Below, piece after piece: positions 13,619 through 21,920 of a stretch of DNA of 24,928 nt. Position 1 is the stretch's first letter. Every line of letters starts with the position of its first letter. The DNA comes from a virus: IMG/VR virus record IMGVR_UViG_3300050025_000018, positions 1-24,928 of that record; one strand, given 5' to 3'. The position numbers were made by a program, and so were the translations under genes. Under the pieces are notes generated by a model. It was not told the DNA's origin. It was given only the letters and a program-made list of their open reading frames with translations, and searched no databases.

Positions 13619-13624
13619 AAAACC

Positions 13625-14683
13625 ATGTCGAACCAACTGCTCATCAACCCTTATCCTCTTGGAGTTTGCGACCATCAGATTTATCAGGAATTGAATGGTT
13701 CCATTCAACTTGCAGGAAGTGCCGTAACCACTGGAGAACCGATCAACTGGAATGACCTCATTTCCGGTGTCGGCTACAACGAAATCAACTATCTCGGTAA
13801 CGGCGTTCACGGAAACGGGACCGCTCTTGTCACTACCCTATCCGGCGACGGTACGACAGTTACAGCAACTGCCGCGAACAATTTCAGCATCGGGGAGAAG
13901 ATTCGCTTTAAGAACTGCACGACTGCAATGGGGCTGCTTCTGAATGGTGTGAGCGTGACCATTGCAACAGCAAGTTCATCGCAGTTCACATTCCTTAATG
14001 CTTCCAACACCACAGGCAGCGGAGAAGTTGGAATGGCGATTGTCGATAAGACTGTCAATCCCTTGCTTGTAGGTCCGACACAGCCGCAGACGGTAACTGT
14101 GACCGCCGTATCAGCTTCAGGGTCGATTGCGACTATCACGGCGGCTAATAACCTTCTCCCCGGCGCATCAGTGACATTCGGAACCTTTACAACCGGCACA
14201 CTTGGTCCGCTGCTTGTGGCCGCTGGCCCATTGCCAGTTATCCGTTCTACCACTTCCGCGTTTACTGTCCAGATGCCCTCGGCGCTTTCTGGCACTACAG
14301 GTGCCTGCACAGCGATTGGGGTTAATCCTCCGCAGCCGTTCTCGGTTCTATTCTGGTCTGGGTCGGGCAGTGGTTACGAGTACACATATTCCAGTCAGAC
14401 TGGGGTACTGTATGCGCAAACTGTTGCTGGCTTCACTCCTGCTGGAACAATCGCCATTCCGGTTGATACCAATGTTGGCACGACCGGACCTGTTTACGCC
14501 GATACGGTCGCCAACCATCTCAGCACTACCGGCGCTGCAACCTCAATCACCAATGCGGCCTTCACAGGCACGGCAGTTACGGCGGCTGGGCTGGCTGCCC
14601 TTGCTGCGGCTGCTTATCCTGCTGGAGTTCTCGGCGATCTGATTAAGTTCACTGCGAAGTTCCCAAAAATGGTGCAGTTCTAG
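13625..14683 (+). CDS. Beta-rich virion structural protein with repeated domains
   Basis: A 352-residue protein. A 60-residue N-terminal part (LLINPYPLGVCDHQIYQELN) is followed by two related Gly/Ser/Thr-rich modules at about 67-142 and 155-235. Each runs as a strand with TVTATAANNFSIGEKI or ATITAANNLLPGASVTF, a turn, and a closing strand such as SSQFTFLNAS or TSAFTVQMPS. This is the pattern of Ig-like or small beta-sandwich domains that decorate tails and heads. The C terminus is Ala-rich. Related modules appear in the genes at 14693 and 23469, so this is probably a virion surface or tail protein. No enzymatic motif is visible. The exact particle position is unknown. Confidence 0.7.
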   Translation: MSNQLLINPYPLGVCDHQIYQELNGSIQLAGSAVTTGEPINWNDLISGVGYNEINYLGNGVHGNGTALVTTLSGDGTTVTATAANNFSIGEKIRFKNCTTAMGLLLNGVSVTIATASSSQFTFLNASNTTGSGEVGMAIVDKTVNPLLVGPTQPQTVTVTAVSASGSIATITAANNLLPGASVTFGTFTTGTLGPLLVAAGPLPVIRSTTSAFTVQMPSALSGTTGACTAIGVNPPQPFSVLFWSGSGSGYEYTYSSQTGVLYAQTVAGFTPAGTIAIPVDTNVGTTGPVYADTVANHLSTTGAATSITNAAFTGTAVTAAGLAALAAAAYPAGVLGDLIKFTAKFPKMVQF

Positions 14684-14692
14684 GGAGATAAG

Positions 14693-17600
14693 ATGCACGG
14701 AAGCTCCGCAGGGTCAACCGTACCTCTAATCACGCTGGGAGGGCTTGTCACGTTGGCAAGCCCCGACAGTTTGCCGGAAGGCGCGTCTCCGCGCTGCTAT
14801 GACAATGATTACATCGTAGGCCAGACCGCAACACGGGACGGTCTAACAAGCCAATACCAGCCTATTGGGATTGAACCTATTGGGCCGAACGCTCCAACTA
14901 TTGCCACATCTGATTCGTGGTCTAATCCTTACAATATATTGCTCGATGATGGGAATTTCGCTTCTGTTGCAGCTAGTCCAGAGTCGGGGCAGTTGTATGC
15001 AACAGGATTTACTTATAATCTGTCCACGACAACTAATCCTCACTCATTTCAGGTAGCATTGAAGGGATGGAGTGATTCATATGTTCAAGTCAGTGTTAGC
15101 CTTTTGTTAAATGGAATAGCTATAGGGACACCTCGCACAGCGATCTTGCCGTACAGCGATGCGGTTGTTACTCTCGGTTCTTTAACGGATGGATGGGATG
15201 CAACGCTGGCATATTCGCAGGTTAACAACCCCACATTTGGACTGGCAATTAGTGTATCGTCAGATTTCTCGTTGGCGCAAGCATATCTTGATTACGTGAC
15301 TATAATTGTAGGCGCAAATGAGGCAAACGAAAACTTCGATTTCATCACCACTTTTACGACGCAAAATGGAGTGGTAAAGAATCTTTCCCTCGATGCTGCC
15401 GGGAATTTCTATGTAGAGGATGTGGCAAATAACCCCGGAGTACAGGTGCTAGCGATGGAGGGTATTTCTCCTAATTCGTTTTCGGTTGGAGTGAATGGTC
15501 CAGATGTTGAGTATCTAGCGTTCAATGACCTTACGACTGGCTCTGATATGCCACGCCAGTATACGCCTGACTGGATTGACCGCATAACGCAAGTTGGCCC
15601 CGGTTTTGCGCCAACATTTTCAGCTAAATTGGCTTCGGCTGATACATATGCAATATCGACAATATCTCAGCCAGCGCAGCAGTCTAGATATGGCGTCTAC
15701 TTTCTTCAGTCGCAGGGTCCGGGGAATACCACAGCCGGGAATGTAGTCACAATGTACTATGGCGACTCAACCAATCCTAGTAATGGAATAGACAACGATC
15801 TAATTGCGGCCTTCAATTCTGGGAACGCGGTATATTTGTGGATCACGCTATCGGGATTCCCATCTTCACTCGGTCCATATTGCGTACAAGTTACATCCGT
15901 TGGAGAACAGTCGCCTCCTGGTCAACCTCGCCTGTTCTACTATTTCACGTATCAGGTTCCATCCTCTGCTTATACCTACTACGAGGGTTCTGGGCATACG
16001 GGATATGTGATTACTTATCAGCGCACACTTGCGACCATGACTACATCGGTTGCGGTGCCCGGTCTAGTCATTCCTAATAATGTGACAATCTCCGGCAACA
16101 CGGCAACTGGTTATAACAATGTTTGGCCGATTTCGCAGACCTTAGATTCTGGCGCAATGGTGATTACGGAAACGTCAGTCGTGTCAGGTATAGCAACCTA
16201 CACGTATGCCCTATCGAGCGGCGTTGCTCCCGCTGCTGGTCATCTGGTGACGATCACTGGAACCTCGAACGCCAACGGGAAATTAAATCTGGTGAACGCA
16301 AGCATAGCCACGGCGACTGGAGGCAGTTCGGGCAGCTTTACCGTGCTGGTATCTATCCCGGATTTCCCAACAGTTGCAGAAGGCGGACAGGCTACCACAG
16401 CAGGTACAATCTTCGCATTCGATCCCGGCCTTCCCGTTCTTACTACAGCGACAAGTCCGATTTACGGAACAGGAACCGGCGGAACGCTTACCTTTGGCGG
16501 CGCATCGGGGCAATTTATCGGCGTTGGAACGCGGAAGGGGTCTGTAATCTTCATCACGCGCAATGGCTACTGGACCGCTCCAGGCCCGCCGGTTACATTT
16601 ACCTGCCCATCGAACACGACCGCGATTGTAGCAAGTCTTATCCCGATAGGGCCGCCCAACGTGATAGCTCGTGGGATCATCTTCACAGAGCCTGGACAGA
16701 ATGGCGTACCGGGGGGGAACTTCTTTACCATTCCAAATCCAGTAGATTACTGGGTACAGAACGTGAAATATACCGCCGATGCGCTGATCATCAATGACAA
16801 CACGAGTACCAGCGCAACATTCTTCTTTACGGATTATGTACTTTTGAATGCGCTAGCCGTAGATGTACAGGGGTTCAACTTGTTCAACCAAATTGAGATT
16901 GGCGACCCTGGGTGGATTAAGCAGTATGATTCGCGCAACTTCTATGGATTGTGCCGGAATAAGATTCAGAACTTCACTAATCTTAGCTTTGATGGGGGAT
17001 ACCTACCGGCAAGCACACTTGTACCGCTTGGATGGAGTACGCCGGATGCCTATGGGAGTCTGATAGTTTCGCCTACTTTTGGAAACTCGTACTACATCAA
17101 CAATACGAGCGTTGGAACGCTGGCGGTTGCCGGGTTAATTTCGCAGACAGCCTATCAGGATGCTTACCAGCAGCCTATCATCAACGCAAATACCGCCTAT
17201 TCCGTGCGAGTGAGCGCCCGGTGTCCCTCCAGCAACGTAAATGGAACGCTGGTTATTTCCCTCACGTCCAACGGGGCTGTTTTGGGGTCGTATTCTCTTC
17301 CGTTCGCCAGCATGACAAGTAGCCTAGCGACGTACTCTGGAACGCTGCTGATTACCCAACTGCCAACCGTCCCGGAGGCGCTGATGCTAAATCTTTCGGC
17401 TACTGGGCTTGGAGCCGGGGCAGACGTAGAGGTTGACCGCTTTGACGTGTTCCCAACCGCGATACCGATTCTTGCGACAACAGTTTACGGTTCCTATGCG
17501 AATGATGTAGAGCAAGTGGACGGAGTGACCGGCAAAGGGATGTACCAATCCGAGAATCAAGAGCCGGTGAACGGCGCAGTTGTAATGTATGACACGTTCT

Positions 17601-18583
17601 ACGCGCTGAAAGACTCTTCAATGTACTCATGGCGCAGTTCGCCGAATCTGGAACCGTCGCAATGGGAAGAGCCGGAAGTGGCACAGAAGGCGGGAGCTTG
17701 CGGAATCAACGCCTATGACTTCGGTGAGCAGTGGCTTGTTGAGGCTTGCGAAAACGGAGCTTACCTCTATGAGGGCGGCCAGCCCGGAAAGATTATGCAG
17801 GAAATCTACCAGGTTTGGAAGGCAATTAACTGGCAGCAGAAAAAGTGCATTTGGGTACGGAATGATGTGGTCGGGCGCAGACTCTTTTTCGGCGTTCCGA
17901 TGCCTACGCCTAACTTCTGGTTGCCTGATGCCCCAGTTAACGCGAATCCGACAACCCCTAATGTCATTCTGATGTGCAACTATCAAGGACTCGACACTGC
18001 CTCAGATATAAAGGCCATGCCGGGGATGCACGTTACGATGTTTGGCACTTTGAACGCGCTCGATATGAGGCGTAAGTGGTCTATCTGGCAGATTCCTTCG
18101 CCTTATGCGTCCTTTGTCCAGACGGCGGAGGGGCAAAAGTTCTATATCTGCAACGGGGTGGGGAACTCCAAAATCTACGCGCTGGACCCTAATGCTTCCG
18201 ATGATGATGGAACGCCGATAGATTCTCTGTACACAACCTACGGATTCCCTGATGCCTCGACAGTGCAGAAGTTTCCCGCGCTCGGCATGGGGAATGTCCG
18301 TATCGGCTACATGAATTTCACAGGCGACGTGGAAAAACATTTGGACGTGAGGTTCCTTCCGAATCAACTTATCGGGCCGGGGGATTCAACGGTCGGATAC
18401 AACCCTTGGACAGTTCCGGGTGGATTCGACCCGATAGCGGGGAGCAACTGGAATCGCAAGGCTACCGTAAACTTCTTTGCCAACCGTGCCTACGTTGAGT
18501 TTAGAGGCGCGGGATTCCGGCTCAGTGCGTTAGCGTTGACAATGACTAAAGATTCATGGAACGCGCCATGGGGGCCAAAATGA
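14693..18583 (+). CDS. Large tail protein, nozzle-like (tail tubular protein B analogue, putative)
   Basis: A 1296-residue protein, the longest in the window, with GGGAG 5 bases before its ATG. The N terminus contains LPEGASPRCYDNDYIVGQTA and TRDGL, like proteins that open with a reference to named solution variables in short-tail nozzles. Residues about 85-230 and 450-580 hold beta-rich modules. The last 370 residues are dense in Trp/Tyr/Gly (IMQEIYQVWKAINWQQKK; MHVTMFGTLNALDMRRKWSI) and look like beta-propeller or nozzle blades. The gene follows the presumed adaptor, the order seen for gp11 and gp12 in T7-like phages. No enzyme motif is found. A receptor-binding or baseplate role is the main alternative. 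There is no tape-measure candidate nearby, which supports a short tail. Confidence 0.65.
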   Translation: MHGSSAGSTVPLITLGGLVTLASPDSLPEGASPRCYDNDYIVGQTATRDGLTSQYQPIGIEPIGPNAPTIATSDSWSNPYNILLDDGNFASVAASPESGQLYATGFTYNLSTTTNPHSFQVALKGWSDSYVQVSVSLLLNGIAIGTPRTAILPYSDAVVTLGSLTDGWDATLAYSQVNNPTFGLAISVSSDFSLAQAYLDYVTIIVGANEANENFDFITTFTTQNGVVKNLSLDAAGNFYVEDVANNPGVQVLAMEGISPNSFSVGVNGPDVEYLAFNDLTTGSDMPRQYTPDWIDRITQVGPGFAPTFSAKLASADTYAISTISQPAQQSRYGVYFLQSQGPGNTTAGNVVTMYYGDSTNPSNGIDNDLIAAFNSGNAVYLWITLSGFPSSLGPYCVQVTSVGEQSPPGQPRLFYYFTYQVPSSAYTYYEGSGHTGYVITYQRTLATMTTSVAVPGLVIPNNVTISGNTATGYNNVWPISQTLDSGAMVITETSVVSGIATYTYALSSGVAPAAGHLVTITGTSNANGKLNLVNASIATATGGSSGSFTVLVSIPDFPTVAEGGQATTAGTIFAFDPGLPVLTTATSPIYGTGTGGTLTFGGASGQFIGVGTRKGSVIFITRNGYWTAPGPPVTFTCPSNTTAIVASLIPIGPPNVIARGIIFTEPGQNGVPGGNFFTIPNPVDYWVQNVKYTADALIINDNTSTSATFFFTDYVLLNALAVDVQGFNLFNQIEIGDPGWIKQYDSRNFYGLCRNKIQNFTNLSFDGGYLPASTLVPLGWSTPDAYGSLIVSPTFGNSYYINNTSVGTLAVAGLISQTAYQDAYQQPIINANTAYSVRVSARCPSSNVNGTLVISLTSNGAVLGSYSLPFASMTSSLATYSGTLLITQLPTVPEALMLNLSATGLGAGADVEVDRFDVFPTAIPILATTVYGSYANDVEQVDGVTGKGMYQSENQEPVNGAVVMYDTFYALKDSSMYSWRSSPNLEPSQWEEPEVAQKAGACGINAYDFGEQWLVEACENGAYLYEGGQPGKIMQEIYQVWKAINWQQKKCIWVRNDVVGRRLFFGVPMPTPNFWLPDAPVNANPTTPNVILMCNYQGLDTASDIKAMPGMHVTMFGTLNALDMRRKWSIWQIPSPYASFVQTAEGQKFYICNGVGNSKIYALDPNASDDDGTPIDSLYTTYGFPDASTVQKFPALGMGNVRIGYMNFTGDVEKHLDVRFLPNQLIGPGDSTVGYNPWTVPGGFDPIAGSNWNRKATVNFFANRAYVEFRGAGFRLSALALTMTKDSWNAPWGPK

Positions 18584-19158
18584 GTATCGGCGGCGATGAT
18601 CTTTTGACGCAGATCGAGAACGACAATCCGAAGCTAGGCCAGTTTCTACGCTCCCACGTGGTCAAGGCCATCGAAACCCTTGCAACCAATACCGGAGCAT
18701 CGGCAACCGGCTTTGTACCCGCGCCAGACCCTCCAGAGGGCATCACCGTCAACCCTGTCAGCCCAGAGCACATCCAGGTGACGATTCAACATAATGCTCC
18801 GGTAAATAAGGGGATCGAGTATTTCACGGAGGTTGCTACTAATCCGGCGTTCACGAATCCCCGCGTGGAGCATCATGGAGCAAGTCGTTCTCCGGTCAAT
18901 CCGATTTTCCTGCCCACGAAGGACAGCGGCGGGACGGCGCACAGCTATTATCTGCGGAGTTATGCACAACAGCCGGGTTCCCCACCTTCAACACCGCACG
19001 TCTACGCGGGAAACCCTATTACCATGACCGGCACGACGCAGGCTGACCTTACGGCCTCAACTGGCAGCGGCACGGCGGCGGCGAATGGGTCACAGGGCGG
19101 AAGCGGGTGGGGAAAGGTTTTGCAGCGGCCAGCAGTCGCGCCGAAGCGGCAGGTTTGA
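18580..19158 (+). CDS. Fibronectin type III-like virion protein (putative)
   Basis: A 192-residue protein. The ATG at 18580 lies in an ATGA overlap with the previous stop, and GGGGG is suitably placed upstream. The in-frame ATG at 18556 has no ribosome binding site. Residues 1-40 are helical (DDLLTQIENDNPKLGQFLRS). Residues about 50-145 have the strand pattern and Pro-rich edges of an Fn3-type domain: PEGITVNPVSPEHIQVTIQH, later SYYLRSYAQQPGSPPS. The last 45 residues are Gly/Ser/Thr-rich and disordered, ending in basic residues. Such domains commonly sit on phage tails and bind surfaces or partners. The fold is inferred from pattern only. Confidence 0.65.
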   Translation: MSIGGDDLLTQIENDNPKLGQFLRSHVVKAIETLATNTGASATGFVPAPDPPEGITVNPVSPEHIQVTIQHNAPVNKGIEYFTEVATNPAFTNPRVEHHGASRSPVNPIFLPTKDSGGTAHSYYLRSYAQQPGSPPSTPHVYAGNPITMTGTTQADLTASTGSGTAAANGSQGGSGWGKVLQRPAVAPKRQV

Positions 19159-19185
19159 GGATAATTGTGATGGAAAGGAGAAGAT

Positions 19186-19440
19186 ATGGATACCGTGACA
19201 GGGCAGTTTGCAAAAGTGATCAGAAAATCAGAAGAAACATTTGAATTTAACCTTCCCATTCATCGCGAGGCGGATGCGCAGATGAATAGACAAGATGAAC
19301 CTTGTAATGGCGCTAAATCCACGAGAGGAGGCGACATGGGTGCTGATATAAGGCACCAGGGAATTTCCTGTCCGGTTTATCAGGCCGAATTGCGAACTCT
19401 TCCCCCGACACGCCGCCCCAAAGAAATAATAGCAGAATGA
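19186..19440 (+). CDS. Small hypothetical protein with two possible starts
   Basis: An 84-residue frame with a strong AAGGAG site upstream of its ATG. A second in-frame ATG at 19336 has an equally strong AGAGGAGG site 5-6 bases before it, and would give a 34-residue product starting MGADIRHQGISCPVYQ. The long form adds a charged N-terminal half (FAKVIRKSEETFEFNLPIHR). No family is recognised. The stop overlaps the next gene's start (ATGA at 19437-19440). Whether one or both starts are used cannot be told. Confidence 0.55.
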   Translation: MDTVTGQFAKVIRKSEETFEFNLPIHREADAQMNRQDEPCNGAKSTRGGDMGADIRHQGISCPVYQAELRTLPPTRRPKEIIAE

Positions 19441-19826
19441 TAAGAGATTACCAACCCGGCGACAAAGCGGCTCTGGAGGCCATCCATGAGGCGCAGGGCA
19501 TTGATTACCAATTCCCTGACATTGATGGACCGCTCTTTTTTATTAAAAAGGTACTGGTTGACGAAAGTGGTAAGATAGTGGCAGCAGGAGTTTTACGCAT
19601 CTGCGCTGAGACAATGCTCCTCATAAAACCGGAGCAAGAGCCGCAGGAAAAGTTGACGGAGATTCAAGACCTCCAGTCTTCGGTTCTAAAAGAAGCCTAC
19701 AAGCAGGGGTTGGATGATATTCACGCCATGGTGCCCCCTATAGGCTTTGACAAGCGGTTAGTCCAGTTGGGATGGGAAGAGGGTCGCCCAGGCTGGAAGA
19801 GTTGGGAGATAAAAACTCATGCGTGA
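19437..19826 (+). CDS. GNAT acetyltransferase-like protein (putative, possibly inactive)
   Basis: A 129-residue protein that opens MIRDYQPGDKAALEAIHEAQ, a typical first strand and helix of the GNAT N-acetyltransferase fold. Strands DGPLFFIKKVLVDESG and IVAAGVLRICAETML follow, then a helix (LQSSVLKEAYKQGLDDI) and a strand leading to the end GWKSWEIKTHA. GNAT enzymes move acetyl from acetyl-CoA to an amine. The usual acetyl-CoA loop, R/Q-x-x-G-x-G/A, is not evident at its expected place between strand 4 and helix 3, so the protein may lack activity or serve a structural role. It starts in an ATGA overlap and runs eight bases into the next gene. Its place among virion genes is odd for an enzyme. 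Confidence 0.6.
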   Translation: MIRDYQPGDKAALEAIHEAQGIDYQFPDIDGPLFFIKKVLVDESGKIVAAGVLRICAETMLLIKPEQEPQEKLTEIQDLQSSVLKEAYKQGLDDIHAMVPPIGFDKRLVQLGWEEGRPGWKSWEIKTHA

Positions 19827-20379
19827 TGCGGTCAATAGGGCAAAACAAGCCGAAACGCAGGCGGGTCAAACTAGCGATCAGTTGGGGGCGCAAGCTCAGG
19901 GAATTTCGTCCAATCTGACTCCGTTCCTGACCTCGGAACTTGAACATCCCCAAGGCTATTCTCAACAGGACACATCGGCCATGCTTGCCGCTGGACTCGG
20001 CGGGGCTGGCGGGGCTGCATCTGGGATTACCGGGATAGCCGACAAGCAAGCTGCTACCTCTCGCAACGCTGGCGGGTTCCAATCCGCGCTTGACGATGCC
20101 GCCAGAGAGCGTATGAAGGGCGCTGCTGCGACTTCTGAAGGGTTGGCAGGGCAGAACGCCAACCTCAAGGTTACGCAGCAGCAGGATGCCGCCAAGGGCT
20201 TGCAGGGGATGTACGGCACGGACACTAGCGGGATGCTTGAAGCATCTGGGCAGCAGGCAAGTGACATAAACGCCGAATCAAATGCGAACAATACCGGATG
20301 GTTGCAGAACGCTAAAATGTGGTCAGAGATCGCTGCAAATGGGGCTAAGGCGTATGCAGCAGTTAAGGGAGGCCATTAA
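19819..20379 (+). CDS. Ala/Gln-rich internal virion-type protein (putative)
   Basis: A 186-residue protein, very rich in Ala, Gln, Gly and Ser. It begins MRDAVNRAKQAETQAGQTSD, passes a Gly/Ala run near 55-70 that could contact membranes (MLAAGLGGAGGAASG), and ends with a helix (WLQNAKMWSEIAANGAKAYA). This composition is typical of small internal or ejected virion proteins that leave the head with the DNA in short-tailed phages. The GGGAG site is about 11 bases from the ATG, somewhat far, but the eight-base overlap with the previous gene suggests coupling. Function is inferred from composition and position. Confidence 0.6.
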   Translation: MRDAVNRAKQAETQAGQTSDQLGAQAQGISSNLTPFLTSELEHPQGYSQQDTSAMLAAGLGGAGGAASGITGIADKQAATSRNAGGFQSALDDAARERMKGAAATSEGLAGQNANLKVTQQQDAAKGLQGMYGTDTSGMLEASGQQASDINAESNANNTGWLQNAKMWSEIAANGAKAYAAVKGGH

Positions 20380-20384
20380 AAGCA

Positions 20385-21920
20385 ATGGCTCTGCTGGCAA
20401 AACAACTTGACCCTAACGCTAACGGGCTGAATGTGGCTCCCGCTCCGCCGGATAATGCCCCTATACCGTATGCGATGCAGCCGGATCAGGGGATACACAT
20501 TGTCCAGCAATATCCCCGCGTACAAGGGCCGGATGAAGGCCAGCAGATGATTAACAGCGACATGGCTCGGCTGGAGAGGGTTCGAGAGGCAAAAGCGCGG
20601 CCTTGGGGGTTTGCAGGTGCTGGGCCAAGCGCAGAGTTCCCGAACGGCCTAGCGCCGAATCATCCCGGCAAGATGGGCCATGTCCTTCATGCTCTTTCGG
20701 TCGCTGGGAATATCGCTGGAGACATATTCGCTCCGGGGCAAATGGCCATGATTCCCGGAACGCAGTTGAACCGCGAGGTGCAGGAAGAGGGTCTGACGCA
20801 TCGGGTAAATCAGGAAATTGGAGACGAAGCGACGAACCAGCAGAAAAACGCTACTACCGCGCATACGCAGGAAGAAACTGCGGAGATGCCTGCTGAGGCG
20901 GAGAGCCGTGAAGGGTTGCAAGGGGCGCAACAAAACAATCTTGAAAATCCAGCGTTGGAGCATCTTGAAACCGATCAGGGAATCTTTGCGCACAATCCAA
21001 AAACTAATGAATTGATGCCTTTGACGTTCCAAGGGAAGCCGTTGATGCCCAAGCCGCCAACCGCGAAGAGTCAAGAGCATATTACCCTACAGGGTCCGGG
21101 TGGAAAGCCTATCGCTGCGAACTATCACCCCGATACAGGGAAGTATACCGATGCAGCGGGAAACGAGATTGCCAATCCTCAGCCTTACGAAAAGCCAAAT
21201 GTGACGAATGTAAATATGGGGAATAATGCAAAACTCAATGACCGGCAGCAAGCGACGGCAACCGCAATACTTGAAGGAAGGATGACTCCGCCTTCTAGTT
21301 TCGCTCTCAAGACTCCTTATTGGCAGGATGTCATGGGGTCAGTGTTTGAGCAAGACCCACAATTCAGCGAACAGCGGGCGCAACTCCGCAAAAACTTCGC
21401 CACTGGTTCAGGCGCGGTGCAAATCAACGCCATCAACACCGCATTGGGACACGTTGGGGTGCTCGGTGATGCTATCGACGCGCTAAATAATGGGGACATC
21501 AAAGCATTGAACAATATCGCCAATCGGTTAGGCGTGGAGACTGGCAACGATGCTCCCACGACATATAACACCATCGTTCATCGTCTTGGTCCTGAGATTA
21601 CTAAAGCCTATGTTGGGGCTGGTGGTACTGAGGGCGACCGTGGAACAAACGAGAAAGACTTTGAATATTCATTGGGGCCAAAACAATTAAAGAGCAATGT
21701 CGGGGTTACTGCAAAACTCTTTCGTTCCAAGATTAGTTCCCTTGAGAATCAATGGAACCAGAACAAATCGGCTGCAATGCCAGATTTCCAAGGCCGCTTT
21801 CTTATGCCGCAAGCACAGCAAACACTACAAAAATATGCGCCGGAGGGCGGCAACCAGCCAGAGCAAGGCGGAGCACCGCCTCCGGGAGCGAAGGTCATTA
21901 AATGGGAGGACGTGAAGTAA
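20385..21920 (+). CDS. Internal virion-type structural protein (putative)
   Basis: A 511-residue hydrophilic protein. The N-terminal 100 residues are Pro-rich. A helical Glu/Gln-rich stretch covers about 125-190 (LNREVQEEGLTHRVNQEIGD). A small beta segment follows (ITLQGPGGKPIAANYHPDTG). A longer helical domain covers about 280-480 (IDALNNGDIKALNNIANRLG). The tail is Pro/Gly-rich (GGNQPEQGGAPPPGAK). It has no membrane segment or catalytic motif that I can name. Its place after the small Ala/Gln protein and before another large disordered protein fits the set of ejected head proteins. The AGGGAGG ribosome binding site lies about 12 bases from the ATG. Confidence 0.6.
   Translation: MALLAKQLDPNANGLNVAPAPPDNAPIPYAMQPDQGIHIVQQYPRVQGPDEGQQMINSDMARLERVREAKARPWGFAGAGPSAEFPNGLAPNHPGKMGHVLHALSVAGNIAGDIFAPGQMAMIPGTQLNREVQEEGLTHRVNQEIGDEATNQQKNATTAHTQEETAEMPAEAESREGLQGAQQNNLENPALEHLETDQGIFAHNPKTNELMPLTFQGKPLMPKPPTAKSQEHITLQGPGGKPIAANYHPDTGKYTDAAGNEIANPQPYEKPNVTNVNMGNNAKLNDRQQATATAILEGRMTPPSSFALKTPYWQDVMGSVFEQDPQFSEQRAQLRKNFATGSGAVQINAINTALGHVGVLGDAIDALNNGDIKALNNIANRLGVETGNDAPTTYNTIVHRLGPEITKAYVGAGGTEGDRGTNEKDFEYSLGPKQLKSNVGVTAKLFRSKISSLENQWNQNKSAAMPDFQGRFLMPQAQQTLQKYAPEGGNQPEQGGAPPPGAKVIKWEDVK

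Noticed and set aside
12884-13810. 308-codon open frame on the - strand
   Set aside because: It lies across two well-supported + strand genes and their hairpin gap, and has no convincing ribosome binding site. Other long - strand frames (for example 7865-8809 and 10072-10725) are rejected for the same reason.
16711-16717. Run of seven G as a possible slippage site
   Set aside because: The reading frame is continuous through it and no overlapping alternative frame continues usefully.
18556-18579. Upstream ATG that would add eight residues to the Fn3-like protein
   Set aside because: No ribosome binding site; the ATG at 18580 has one and makes the usual ATGA overlap.
21902-21919. Upstream ATG that would add six residues to the protein starting at 21920
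   Set aside because: It lies ahead of the GGGAGGA ribosome binding site that serves the ATG at 21920, which is in a typical TAATG overlap.
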